Positions 33,701-40,671 of a stretch of DNA of 64,000 nt are shown here, in pieces. How positions within the stretch are numbered: the stretch's first letter is position 1; each line of letters starts with the position of its first letter. Under the pieces are notes generated by a model. That model saw only the letters and a program-made list of their open reading frames with translations. It ran no database searches and was not told the DNA's origin. A program made the translations under genes and the position numbers. Source of the stretch: Nocardioides sp. Root240 (GTDB lineage Bacteria; Actinomycetota; Actinomycetes; Propionibacteriales; Nocardioidaceae). The stretch is taken from the NCBI RefSeq assembly GCF_001428825.1, contig NZ_LMIT01000001.1, forward strand, positions 179,889 through 243,888. The letters run 5' to 3'.

Positions 33701-35327
33701 GGCCGATGGAGCCGTAGAGCGAGGTGACGAGCTCCTCGCGGATGGCGTCCAGCGGCGGGTTGGTGACCTGCGCGAAGAGCTGGCTGAAGTAGTCGAACAG
33801 CAGCCGGGGCTTGTCGCTCAGCGCCGCGATGGGCGTGTCGGTGCCCATCGAGCCGAGGGCCTCGCCACCGGTGTTGGCCATCGGGGTCAGGATGACCCGC
33901 AGCTCCTCCTCGGTGTAGCCGAAGATCTGCTGGCGACGGGTGACCGAGGCGTGCGTGTGCACGATGTGCTCACGGTCCGGGATCTCGTCGAGCTGGATCA
34001 TGCCGGCGTGCAGCCACTCGCCGTACGGGTTCTCGTCGGCGAGCTGCGCCTTGACCTCGTCGTCCTCGACGATGCGGTGCTCCTCGGTGTCGACCAGGAA
34101 CATCTTGCCCGGCTGCAGGCGGCCCTTGCGGACGACCGTGGCCGGGTCGAGGTCGAGCACGCCGACCTCCGAGGCCAGGACGACGAGGCCGTCGTCGGTG
34201 ACCCAGAAGCGCGAGGGGCGCAGGCCGTTGCGGTCGAGGACCGCACCGATCTGGGTGCCGTCGGTGAACACGACGCAGGCGGGGCCGTCCCACGGCTCCA
34301 TCATCGTGGAGTGGAAGCGGTAGAAGTCGCGCCGCTTCGCGTCCATCTCGGTGTGGTTCTCCCACGCCTCCGGGATCATCATCAGCACCGCGTGCGGCAG
34401 GCTGCGACCACCCATGTGGAGGAGCTCGAGGACCTCGTCGAAGGACGCGGAGTCCGAGGCACCGGGGGTGCAGATCGGGAACAGTCGCTCGAGGTCGCCC
34501 GGGATCGTCACCGAGTCCAGCAGCGCCTCGCGGGCCCGCATCCAGTTGCGGTTGCCCATGACGGTGTTGATCTCACCGTTGTGCGCGATGAAGCGGAACG
34601 GGTGCGACAGCGGCCAGCTCGGGAAGGTGTTCGTCGAGAACCGCGAGTGCACGACACCGATCGCCGAGGCCATCCGCTCGTCGCGGAGGTCGGGGAAGAA
34701 GTTGTCGAGCTGGTCGGTCGTCAGCATGCCCTTGTAGGCGAGCGTGCGCGAGGACAGCGACGGGAAGTAGACCTCGGTCTCCCGCTCGGCCCGCTTGCGC
34801 AGGCAGAAGGCGAGGCGCTCGAGGTCCATGCCTCCCAGAGGACCGGCACCGTGGGCACCGCCGGGAGCCTGCACGAACAGCTGCGTGAACGTCGGCATGA
34901 CGCTGAGCGCCATCGTGCCGAGGATGTCCGGGTTGACCGGGACCTCGCGCCAGCCGAGGACGACCAGGCCCTCCTCGGAGGCGATCTCCTCGATCCGGGC
35001 GCGGGTCTTGGTGACCTGGCCCTCGTCGCCGGGCAGGAAGGCCGTGCCGACGGCGTACGTGCCGGCGACCGGCAGCGTGATGCCGGCGTCAGCAGCGACG
35101 GCGCGGAGGAAGGCGTCCGGCACCTGCAGGAGGATGCCGGCACCGTCGCCGGAGTTGGCCTCGGCGCCGGCGGCGCCGCGGTGGTCAAGGTTGCGAAGAG
35201 CCGTGAGCGCCTTCGCCACGATGTCGTGGCTGGCCTCCCCGGTCAGCGTCGCGACGAAGGCAACGCCACAGGCGTCCTTCTCGTGGCGCGGGTCGTAGAG
35301 ACCCTGCGGCGGTGGGAACGAGTGCAT
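30756..35327 (-). CDS. gltB: Glutamate synthase large (alpha) subunit
   Basis: This 1523-residue enzyme contains the N-terminal glutamine amidotransferase domain with nucleophile Cys20 in DACGVAF after a 19-residue propeptide, the central FMN domain, the 3Fe-4S Cys motif [11 protein letters not shown] and the C-terminal beta-helix. It takes ammonia from glutamine and makes glutamate from 2-oxoglutarate. An in-frame GTG at 35336 is 9 bp longer and better spaced from GGGAG, so the true start may be there. A TAACCT box at 35456-35461 could be the promoter of gltBD, with a leader of over 100 nt. Confidence 0.96.
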   Translation of the reverse strand: MHSFPPPQGLYDPRHEKDACGVAFVATLTGEASHDIVAKALTALRNLDHRGAAGAEANSGDGAGILLQVPDAFLRAVAADAGITLPVAGTYAVGTAFLPGDEGQVTKTRARIEEIASEEGLVVLGWREVPVNPDILGTMALSVMPTFTQLFVQAPGGAHGAGPLGGMDLERLAFCLRKRAERETEVYFPSLSSRTLAYKGMLTTDQLDNFFPDLRDERMASAIGVVHSRFSTNTFPSWPLSHPFRFIAHNGEINTVMGNRNWMRAREALLDSVTIPGDLERLFPICTPGASDSASFDEVLELLHMGGRSLPHAVLMMIPEAWENHTEMDAKRRDFYRFHSTMMEPWDGPACVVFTDGTQIGAVLDRNGLRPSRFWVTDDGLVVLASEVGVLDLDPATVVRKGRLQPGKMFLVDTEEHRIVEDDEVKAQLADENPYGEWLHAGMIQLDEIPDREHIVHTHASVTRRQQIFGYTEEELRVILTPMANTGGEALGSMGTDTPIAALSDKPRLLFDYFSQLFAQVTNPPLDAIREELVTSLYGSIGPEANLLQPTAASCRQISLPFPVISNDDLAKIRHINREGDHPGFITHVSRGLYDVHGGGAAMAARIDEICQEVSEAIAGGARIIVLSDRHSTADLAPIPSLLLTGAVHHHLVREKTRTQVGLLVEAGDVREVHHVALLVGYGAAAVNPYLAMETVEDLAREGYYVKTEPEQAVKNLIKALGKGVVKVMSKIGVSTVASYTGAQIFECIGLSQTVVDKYFTGTTSKLGGVELDVIATEVAARHAKAYPPAGIAPAHRELEIGGEYQWRREGEPHLFNPETVFRLQHSTRTGRYDIFKQYTSAVDEQSEKLMTLRGLFRFKDAGAFGRTPIPIDEVEPVSAIVKRFSTGAMSYGSISREAHETLAIAMNRLGAKSNTGEGGEDADRLHDPERRSAIKQVASGRFGVTSEYLTNADDIQIKMAQGAKPGEGGQLPGNKVYPWVAKTRHSTPGVGLISPPPHHDIYSIEDLAQLIHDLKNANPSARVHVKLVSEVGVGTVAAGVSKAHADVVLVSGHDGGTGASPLTSLKHAGGPWELGLAETQQTLLLNGLRDRIVVQTDGQLKTGRDVVIAALLGAEEFGFATAPLVVSGCILMRVCHLDTCPVGVATQNPTLRSRFSGKAEYVVNFFEFIAEEVRELLAQLGFRSIEEAIGQVEVLDTVEAVNHWKAQGLDLAPILHKVDIAATHFPDQDLRNTGTQDHALEKSLDVTEILPLAAAAIESGEPVRAQLQIRNVNRTVGTILGHEVTKKYGGAGLPDGTIDLTFVGSAGQSLGAFVPKGITLRLEGDANDYVGKGLSGGRIAIRPDRAAGFRAEEHIIAGNTIAYGATSGEIFIRGGVGERCCVRNSGATVVTEGVGDHGCEYMTGGRVVVLGKTGRNFAAGMSGGIAWVLDLKDFRVNGELVDLRPVSAEYAGELEGIVRKHFEETGSEVAEALLADWEAALPRFTEVMPRDYAKVLAVQAEAKAEGLDDDQTANKVMEVLHG

Positions 35328-35519
35328 GGAGGGCACCAAGGTTCTCCCGTCGGCTACGTCTGGGGGCTCCCGGCAGCGACATCGAAGCCATCGCGTCGGG
35401 GTTCCACAGAAGGTGGGGCGCAAGGGACAGCACTGGCCCACGCGGCGGAGCGCTCAGGTTACCACTTTGTGACATGGCGTTGCTCAGCGGAGGCACCCTC
35501 CGGACAGCAGGTGAGACGC

Positions 35520-36389
35520 TCAGCCGAAGCGGCCGTTGACGTAGTCCGCCGTGCGGGAGTCCTGCGGGTTGTCGAAGATCACGTCCGTCGGCCCCTGCTC
35601 GACGATCACCCCGGGCGCGCCGTGGGCGGCCAGGAAGAACGCGCAGCGGTCCGAGACGCGGGCCGCCTGCTGCATGTTGTGGGTGACGATCACGATCGTC
35701 ACCTGCGACCCGATCTCGCGGATCGTCTCCTCCACGACGCGGGTCGAGGTGGGGTCGAGGGCCGAGCAGGGCTCGTCCATCAGCAGCACCCGCGGCCGTA
35801 CGGCGAGCGAGCGCGCGATGCACAGGCGCTGCTGCTGGCCGCCGGACAGCGCCGACCCCGGCTGGCGCAGGCGGTCACGGACCTCGACCCACAGCCCGGC
35901 CCGGGTCAGCGACTCCTCGACCAGGTCCTGCCGCTCGGAGCGCTTCAGCTTCGAGCCGACCAGGCTGAGCCCGGCGAGCACGTTGTCCTGGATGGACATG
36001 GCCGGGAACGGGTTCGGCTTCTGGAAGACCATGCCGATGGCGCGCCGGGCGTCGGTCAGCCGCCGCTCGGGGTCGTAGATGTCCTCGCCGTCGAGGCGCA
36101 CCTCCCCCGCCAGGGCCGCTCCCGGCACCAGCTCGTGCATCCGGTTGAGGATGCGCAGGAAGGTGGACTTGCCGCAGCCCGACGGACCGATCAACGCGGT
36201 CACCTGCCCGGCCGGCAGGTCGATGGAGACCCGGTCGAGCACCTTGCGCTGCCCGAACCAGGCGGACACCGCCTCGGCCTCGAGCCGGCCCGGCTGGACG
36301 ACGGCCTCCGGGCGCGAGGGCGCGGCGGACGGCGGGGGCGGCGGGAGCTCGTCGTGGACGGCGGGCAACACCTGGGTGGCATCGGACAT
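35520..36389 (-). CDS. pstB: Phosphate ABC transporter ATP-binding protein PstB
   Basis: The 289-residue ATPase has Walker A GPSGCGKST, the PstB signature [40 protein letters not shown] and LLMDEPCSALDPTST. An N-terminal Pro-rich extension (about 25 residues) precedes the fold. Strong AAGGAGAA precedes the ATG at 36389. It powers the phosphate importer PstCA, but its gene lies 9 kb from pstCA at the far end of the island, behind several surface-protein genes. Confidence 0.94.
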   Translation of the reverse strand: MSDATQVLPAVHDELPPPPPSAAPSRPEAVVQPGRLEAEAVSAWFGQRKVLDRVSIDLPAGQVTALIGPSGCGKSTFLRILNRMHELVPGAALAGEVRLDGEDIYDPERRLTDARRAIGMVFQKPNPFPAMSIQDNVLAGLSLVGSKLKRSERQDLVEESLTRAGLWVEVRDRLRQPGSALSGGQQQRLCIARSLAVRPRVLLMDEPCSALDPTSTRVVEETIREIGSQVTIVIVTHNMQQAARVSDRCAFFLAAHGAPGVIVEQGPTDVIFDNPQDSRTADYVNGRFG

Positions 36390-36461
36390 GGCGCTTCTCC
36401 TTCGTGGGTGGGCGGGTGCCCGGGGGATCACTCCCCCGGGCACCCGTCCGGAACTGCGGAA

Positions 36462-37667
36462 CTACTTGACGACGAGCTTGTACTTCGCGCTCGTGCTGGC
36501 GGCGACCTTGGTGTTCCCACTGAAGACGACCTTGAGGTAGTGCGTGCCCCTGGTGCGCTTGGGCAGCACGATCGCCAGCTTGCCGAGGTTGGTCGCCTTG
36601 AGGGTGACCTTCTTGATGGCCCGGGTGCCGTCGTACACGGTGAAGGTGCCGGTGAACGTCGCCGCCGGCACGCCGGGGGCGGTGACCCGCGCCGTGATCT
36701 TCGGGTACGCCGACGCCTTGATCGTCGCCGCGGCCAGCGTGCCGGTCGTCGTGGACTTGGCCCTGACGATCGTGATGCTGCGGCCGGCCTGGCTGGCCTG
36801 GGCCTGCGCGGTGCCGCCGTAGGCCACCGTCAGTGCGTGGGCGCCGGGCGCGAGCTTGCGACCCGTGACCGGGACCGCGATCACGCCGTCGGCGTCGAGC
36901 GCCTTGGTCGCGAGCACCGTGGTGCCCTTCTTGACCGTCACCGTCCCGCCGCTGCCGGCCGAGCCGGTGACCGTCACGGTGAGGCTGAATCCCTTGCCAT
37001 AGTAGGCGCTGGTCGGACCGGTGACCGCGGTCTGCGTGACGGCCGGCTCCTGGGTCGGCTCCGGTCCGGCGACGACGGCCCAGGTGTCGCCGGTGACCTT
37101 CACGAAGGCCGAGGCGTAGGCAGCGCCCACACCCTGCGTCGCCGAGCTGGTCCGCAGGCGGAGCTCGTAGATCCCGCCGAAGGTGCCCTGCCCGGCGGAC
37201 GCGAAGGACGCGACCACGTCGGACAGCCGGTAGCCGCCCGCGGTCCGGACGTAGGGCTTGCCCGCGAGGGCCGCCGGAGCGCTGACCGCGCCGGCCCCCG
37301 TGAACCTGTCGGTGCCGGTCGCCTGCACGCCCGGCCAGGAGCCCGCGGCCGTGCCCGACTGCGCCGCGTGGACGAACAGCGAGGCATGGGTGTCGTCGGC
37401 GCGGACCGTGCCGCCGGCCGCCGCGAACGCCGGCAGCGCGGCGTTGACGGAGCCCGTGGTCACCTCGGCGCCGGCGGCGTCGTAGAGCTTCAGGCCGGCG
37501 GTGGTGCGGGCCGGGTCGTCGACTCCCCCCTGGTCGGCGACGTACCAGTCGAGCGTGGTGGGGTCGCCGGTGAACTGCGGCGCTGCGGCGGCGAACCCGC
37601 CGACGGTGGAGGCGACGAGTGCGAGCCCGAGGACCGCACCCCACCTCTTCCGGTTGTTGATCTTCAT
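36462..37667 (-). CDS. Secreted protein with a domain shared with its neighbour and two Ig-like repeats
   Basis: The 401-residue protein has a signal peptide (cut near GGFAAAAP, residues 24-30). An N-terminal domain (about 30-200) resembles the adjacent 206-residue protein: AGLKLYDAAGAEVTTG and ASAFVKVTGDTWAVV here match GGLTLCSADGKAVTEG and DTADIKVDGDRWELV there. Two bacterial Ig-like repeats (about 210-305 and 306-401) follow, ending in YKLVVK. There is no C-terminal anchor. It may be a loosely bound surface scaffold. Function is unknown, but the location between pstB and binding proteins links it to phosphate uptake. Confidence 0.65.
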   Translation of the reverse strand: MKINNRKRWGAVLGLALVASTVGGFAAAAPQFTGDPTTLDWYVADQGGVDDPARTTAGLKLYDAAGAEVTTGSVNAALPAFAAAGGTVRADDTHASLFVHAAQSGTAAGSWPGVQATGTDRFTGAGAVSAPAALAGKPYVRTAGGYRLSDVVASFASAGQGTFGGIYELRLRTSSATQGVGAAYASAFVKVTGDTWAVVAGPEPTQEPAVTQTAVTGPTSAYYGKGFSLTVTVTGSAGSGGTVTVKKGTTVLATKALDADGVIAVPVTGRKLAPGAHALTVAYGGTAQAQASQAGRSITIVRAKSTTTGTLAAATIKASAYPKITARVTAPGVPAATFTGTFTVYDGTRAIKKVTLKATNLGKLAIVLPKRTRGTHYLKVVFSGNTKVAASTSAKYKLVVK

Positions 37668-37703
37668 CGTTGTCTCCTCGAAGTCTGGGGTCGAGCAGTC
37701 GGG

Positions 37704-38324
37704 TCAGGAACCGTCGGCGACGGCGTGGGTGGCGTCGCTGCACGAGGCGGAGCCGCCCCGAACCAGCTCCCACCGGTCGCCGTCGACCTTGATGTCCGCC
37801 GTGTCGTAGCCGTCCGCGAGCGTCCCGAGCGCCGGCGTCCCGAGCACCAGCCGCAGCTGGACGTAGCCCTGGAAGCTGGCCGGGAAGGCCGTGACGAAGT
37901 CCGCGACGGACCAAGCGTCGGCCGTGACCCGGGTGGCCGGACGGGACGGGTCGGTGAACACGGTCGCTGCCGTGATCGCCGATCCGCTGTACTCACCGGG
38001 CGCGATGCCCTCGCGGGGCTGGTAGGCGTACAGCGTCGCCACCGCGCCGTCCCGGTCGGCGTCCGACGGCAGCGGGGTCTCCCCCAGCACGACGTCCGCG
38101 AACGGCTTGTCGCCGGTCCGGCCCTCGGTGACGGCCTTGCCGTCGGCGGAGCAGAGGGTCAGCCCGCCGGTCGAGGCCGGGTCGGCGTACGGCGCCTCCT
38201 CGCCTCCTCCGAGACGCCACACGAGCACGCCCGTGACGGCGACGGCGAGGACGACGACGGCCACGACGATGCGCGTGAGCCGCGCTCTCGTTCCCGTGCC
38301 GCTGGTGGTGAGCACCCTGGTCAT
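37704..38324 (-). CDS. Membrane-anchored protein of unknown function, paralogue of the Ig-repeat neighbour's N-terminal domain
   Basis: This 206-residue protein has an N-terminal anchor (IVVAVVVLAVAVTGVLVW, about residues 20-37) and an extracytoplasmic domain of about 165 residues. That domain resembles the N-terminal domain of the next gene, with matched blocks GGLTLCSADGKAVTEG, SVADFVTAFPASFQGY and DIKVDGDRWELV. I recognise no named family. The ATG at 38324 lies 26 bp after the previous stop, so it is probably in the same transcript as the 431-residue binding protein. Confidence 0.6.
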   Translation of the reverse strand: MTRVLTTSGTGTRARLTRIVVAVVVLAVAVTGVLVWRLGGGEEAPYADPASTGGLTLCSADGKAVTEGRTGDKPFADVVLGETPLPSDADRDGAVATLYAYQPREGIAPGEYSGSAITAATVFTDPSRPATRVTADAWSVADFVTAFPASFQGYVQLRLVLGTPALGTLADGYDTADIKVDGDRWELVRGGSASCSDATHAVADGS

Positions 38325-38350
38325 GACGGTGGTCCCTGGTCCCGGCGTGC

Positions 38351-39646
38351 TCAGTCGACCGGGATCTCGGCGTTGTTGGTGCCGAACACGTGGTAGTCCG
38401 GCGTGACGCCGGCCGCCTCGAGCAGGGCCTGGCCGGCGGGGGTGCGCACGAACGGCAGCGGACCGTCGGGGTTGTAGAACAGAGCCTCGACCCAGTTCAG
38501 CGTGCTGCCCGGCTGCCACGGCTCGTTCGAGGTGAGGTCGGACTCGCGGACCAGCGCGTTGTAGGCGAAGTTGCCGCCGTACGGCGCCGACGCGTTCAGC
38601 TGGTCGGAGGTGCTGTCACCGTCGAGCAGCTTGATGCCGCTGGCGTCGGCGGGCGTGCGGTGCCCGGTCTCGGTGTTGTAGTTGTTGGTCTTCTGGCCGT
38701 CGAAGGTCTGCGTGTAGTAGCCCGTGTTGAGCGTGCGGTAGCGACCGCGCGGGAACGGCACGATGGCGTTCTTGGCCAGCGCACCCAGGCTGGTGATCGC
38801 GGTCGGGTCGTTCTGCTGGACCTGGATCTTGTTCGGGTTGCTGCGCAGGCTGTCGCTCGTCACCGAGACGCCCGGGTTCTGCTGCCCCACGTTCTTGACG
38901 AAGGTGTTCCACATGCCCGCGTCGGTCGGCAGGATCAGCGGGATGATCGTGTCGGACGGCGCCGGGCCGGCGTAGCCGGGGATGTCGCCCCAGGTGTCGT
39001 AGGTGCCGTTGTAGATCTTGAGGATCGTGTCGGCCGACAGGGTCGCGGGCGCGTTCGTCGTCGTCGCGGTCGCGATCAGCTGGCGGTCGGTGGCGATCTG
39101 GATCCGGTAGAGCTTGGTGCCCTGCTTCGACTGGATCAGGTTCTGGTGGGTGTCGTTGAGCGCGTCGGGGCTGCGGCCGACGTCGATCCAGTCCAGGTCG
39201 TCGTTGATGATCGCGTCGCGACCGCCGCCACCGCCGCCGGTCGGGCGGACGACCAGGTCCTGGCCGGCCCGCAGCGCGATGGTCGGGTTGAGCAGCTTGA
39301 TGTCGGACTGCTTGACGTACTTGGTGTCCGCGTCGCCGATCGTGCCGTTGCCGGTGATCGTCGGCAGCAGGCGCGGGTCGGTGAACCCGCTGCGCCCCTG
39401 GGCGTCGCCCGAGGAGTCGAAGTTGATGAAGCGGAACCGGTTGCCGGCCGTGTTGTAGCCCGGCAGCTGGTGGTAGCCGTCGGCGAGGAAGTTGAAGGAG
39501 TTCTGGATGATGTCCGACCCCGTCGCGACGACGTCGTCGGGCTGCGGCGCCGGGTCGGCGTGGGCGGGGGTGAGGGTGAGCGCGAGCCCGGCGAGCGTCG
39601 CCAGGCCGAGCACCGCTGCGGAAGCAGACGTCCTGCGAATCAGCAT
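38351..39646 (-). CDS. Secreted periplasmic-binding-protein-like (PstS-related) protein
   Basis: The 431-residue protein has a Sec signal peptide (cut after THAHA-like TPAHA, about residue 30) without a lipobox. The mature part reads like a type II binding protein of the phosphate family: early GSDIIQNSFNFLADGY, a Gly-rich loop, ADTILKIYNGTYDTWGDIPGY matching the PstS helix that contacts the second lobe, and a DAGMWNTFV segment. It has a promoter of its own, with a leaderless TAGGTT box. It may be a phosphate- or phosphorylated-ligand-binding protein; the ligand is not proven. Confidence 0.7.
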   Translation of the reverse strand: MLIRRTSASAAVLGLATLAGLALTLTPAHADPAPQPDDVVATGSDIIQNSFNFLADGYHQLPGYNTAGNRFRFINFDSSGDAQGRSGFTDPRLLPTITGNGTIGDADTKYVKQSDIKLLNPTIALRAGQDLVVRPTGGGGGGRDAIINDDLDWIDVGRSPDALNDTHQNLIQSKQGTKLYRIQIATDRQLIATATTTNAPATLSADTILKIYNGTYDTWGDIPGYAGPAPSDTIIPLILPTDAGMWNTFVKNVGQQNPGVSVTSDSLRSNPNKIQVQQNDPTAITSLGALAKNAIVPFPRGRYRTLNTGYYTQTFDGQKTNNYNTETGHRTPADASGIKLLDGDSTSDQLNASAPYGGNFAYNALVRESDLTSNEPWQPGSTLNWVEALFYNPDGPLPFVRTPAGQALLEAAGVTPDYHVFGTNNAEIPVD

Positions 39647-39652
39647 GAAACT

Positions 39653-39658
39653 AACCTA
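39653..39658 (-). promoter_or_regulatory. Candidate leaderless -10 box in an AT-rich patch (431-residue binding protein)
   Basis: TAGGTT on the minus strand ends 6 nt before the ATG at 39646. The surrounding 40 bp are unusually AT-rich for this window. The promoter splits the pst island into two transcripts. Confidence 0.5.
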
Positions 39659-39756
39659 TCTCTAGTATTTCAGTCGACTTACTCCCGAGCGTGAGGAGGA
39701 CGTTAGGCGCCGCGGCGCCGCCCGTGCCCCTCTGTCTCGGGATCCGAGATCGGGGA

Positions 39757-40671
39757 TCAGATGAGGGCGGGCAGGAGGCGTGCTCCGATCGACGAGACCA
39801 GCCACAGGGCGGCGACGACCACGGGCGCACCCGCGATCCAGGCCGCCTTGCGGGACCAGCGGTTCCACGCCCACACGAAGCCGGCGAGGGCACCCAGCAG
39901 CACCTGCAGGGCGAGCGCGAGCTCGGCCAGGCTGAGCCGGTCCACGTGGGAGGCGAGCAGCGTCGGCTCCGGGTCCGGTGCGGAGCGCGGGCCGGCAGCG
40001 GCCGCGCCGGAGCGGAGCTCGGCGTCGACGTACACCGTGCGGGAGGGCTGCAGCCGGGACAGCCACGAGCCGGTGCCGGTCGAGGTGACCAGCGTCAGTC
40101 GACCCGCGCCCTCCCCCGGCGGCGCGGGCATCGGGTCGCCGTCGAACCGGGTCCCGGTGACGAGGTACTCGAACTCGCCCTGGGCCGTCGTGACGACGAC
40201 CCGGGCACCGCGGACGATGTCGGGCAGGTCCGCGAACGGCTTGCCGTACGACGTCGAGCGCCCCGCCACCACGCTGACCCCCTCCTGCCCCGGCAGCACG
40301 GTCCCGGCTCGGTGGCCCGGTCCGTCCTGCAGCTGGCGCGAGCGGGTGCCCTCGACGACGACGAGGGACTCCACGTCGAGCGAGGGGATGTCCAGCAGAG
40401 CGACGGGAGCACCGGCTCGCACCGGCGCTCCCGTCGGTGCCGTGCCTTCGGCGAGCTGGGTGCGGAGCTCGCCGTAGAGCACGTTCTGTGCGTGGTTCTG
40501 CTCGAAGGAGCTCAGAACCAGCAGGTACAGGAGGAACCAGCCGATCAGCAGCGACAGCGCGAGCATCACGCGTCCGCCGGCGACCCGGACCTGCTCCTCA
40601 CCGCGCCCCGGAGGCGGCGAGGCGTCGACCTCGCCGTCGTGCACCCGGGTGCGGGTCGGGTCGGCACTCAT
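39757..40671 (-). CDS. Sortase-fold membrane protein lacking catalytic residues
   Basis: The 304-residue protein has an N-terminal helix (about residues 34-55), a sortase-like beta-barrel (about 85-225) and a C-terminal helix. Sortase landmarks align: VALLDIPSLDVESLVV, then VVAGRSTSYGKPF where active class E enzymes have VIAGHRTTYGAPF, and LTLVTSTG where they have LTLTTC. The catalytic His is Arg and the catalytic Cys is Ser, so transpeptidation is not expected. The start overlaps the 935-residue gene's stop (ATGA). A structural role in the surface complex is possible; that is inference. Confidence 0.65.
   Translation of the reverse strand: MSADPTRTRVHDGEVDASPPPGRGEEQVRVAGGRVMLALSLLIGWFLLYLLVLSSFEQNHAQNVLYGELRTQLAEGTAPTGAPVRAGAPVALLDIPSLDVESLVVVEGTRSRQLQDGPGHRAGTVLPGQEGVSVVAGRSTSYGKPFADLPDIVRGARVVVTTAQGEFEYLVTGTRFDGDPMPAPPGEGAGRLTLVTSTGTGSWLSRLQPSRTVYVDAELRSGAAAAGPRSAPDPEPTLLASHVDRLSLAELALALQVLLGALAGFVWAWNRWSRKAAWIAGAPVVVAALWLVSSIGARLLPALI

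Noticed and set aside
30732..38396. A 2554-codon open frame on the + strand
   Set aside because: It lies antisense to gltB, pstB and secreted-protein genes. High G+C makes stop codons rare in that frame; the composition is Arg/Gly/Asp/Val-rich with no domains.
39735..39749. A 6-bp hairpin downstream of the sortase-like gene
   Set aside because: It is a short stem with a 3-nt loop and no T-run, too weak to call a terminator.
39757..40671. An active class E sortase
   Set aside because: Catalytic His and Cys positions are Arg and Ser.
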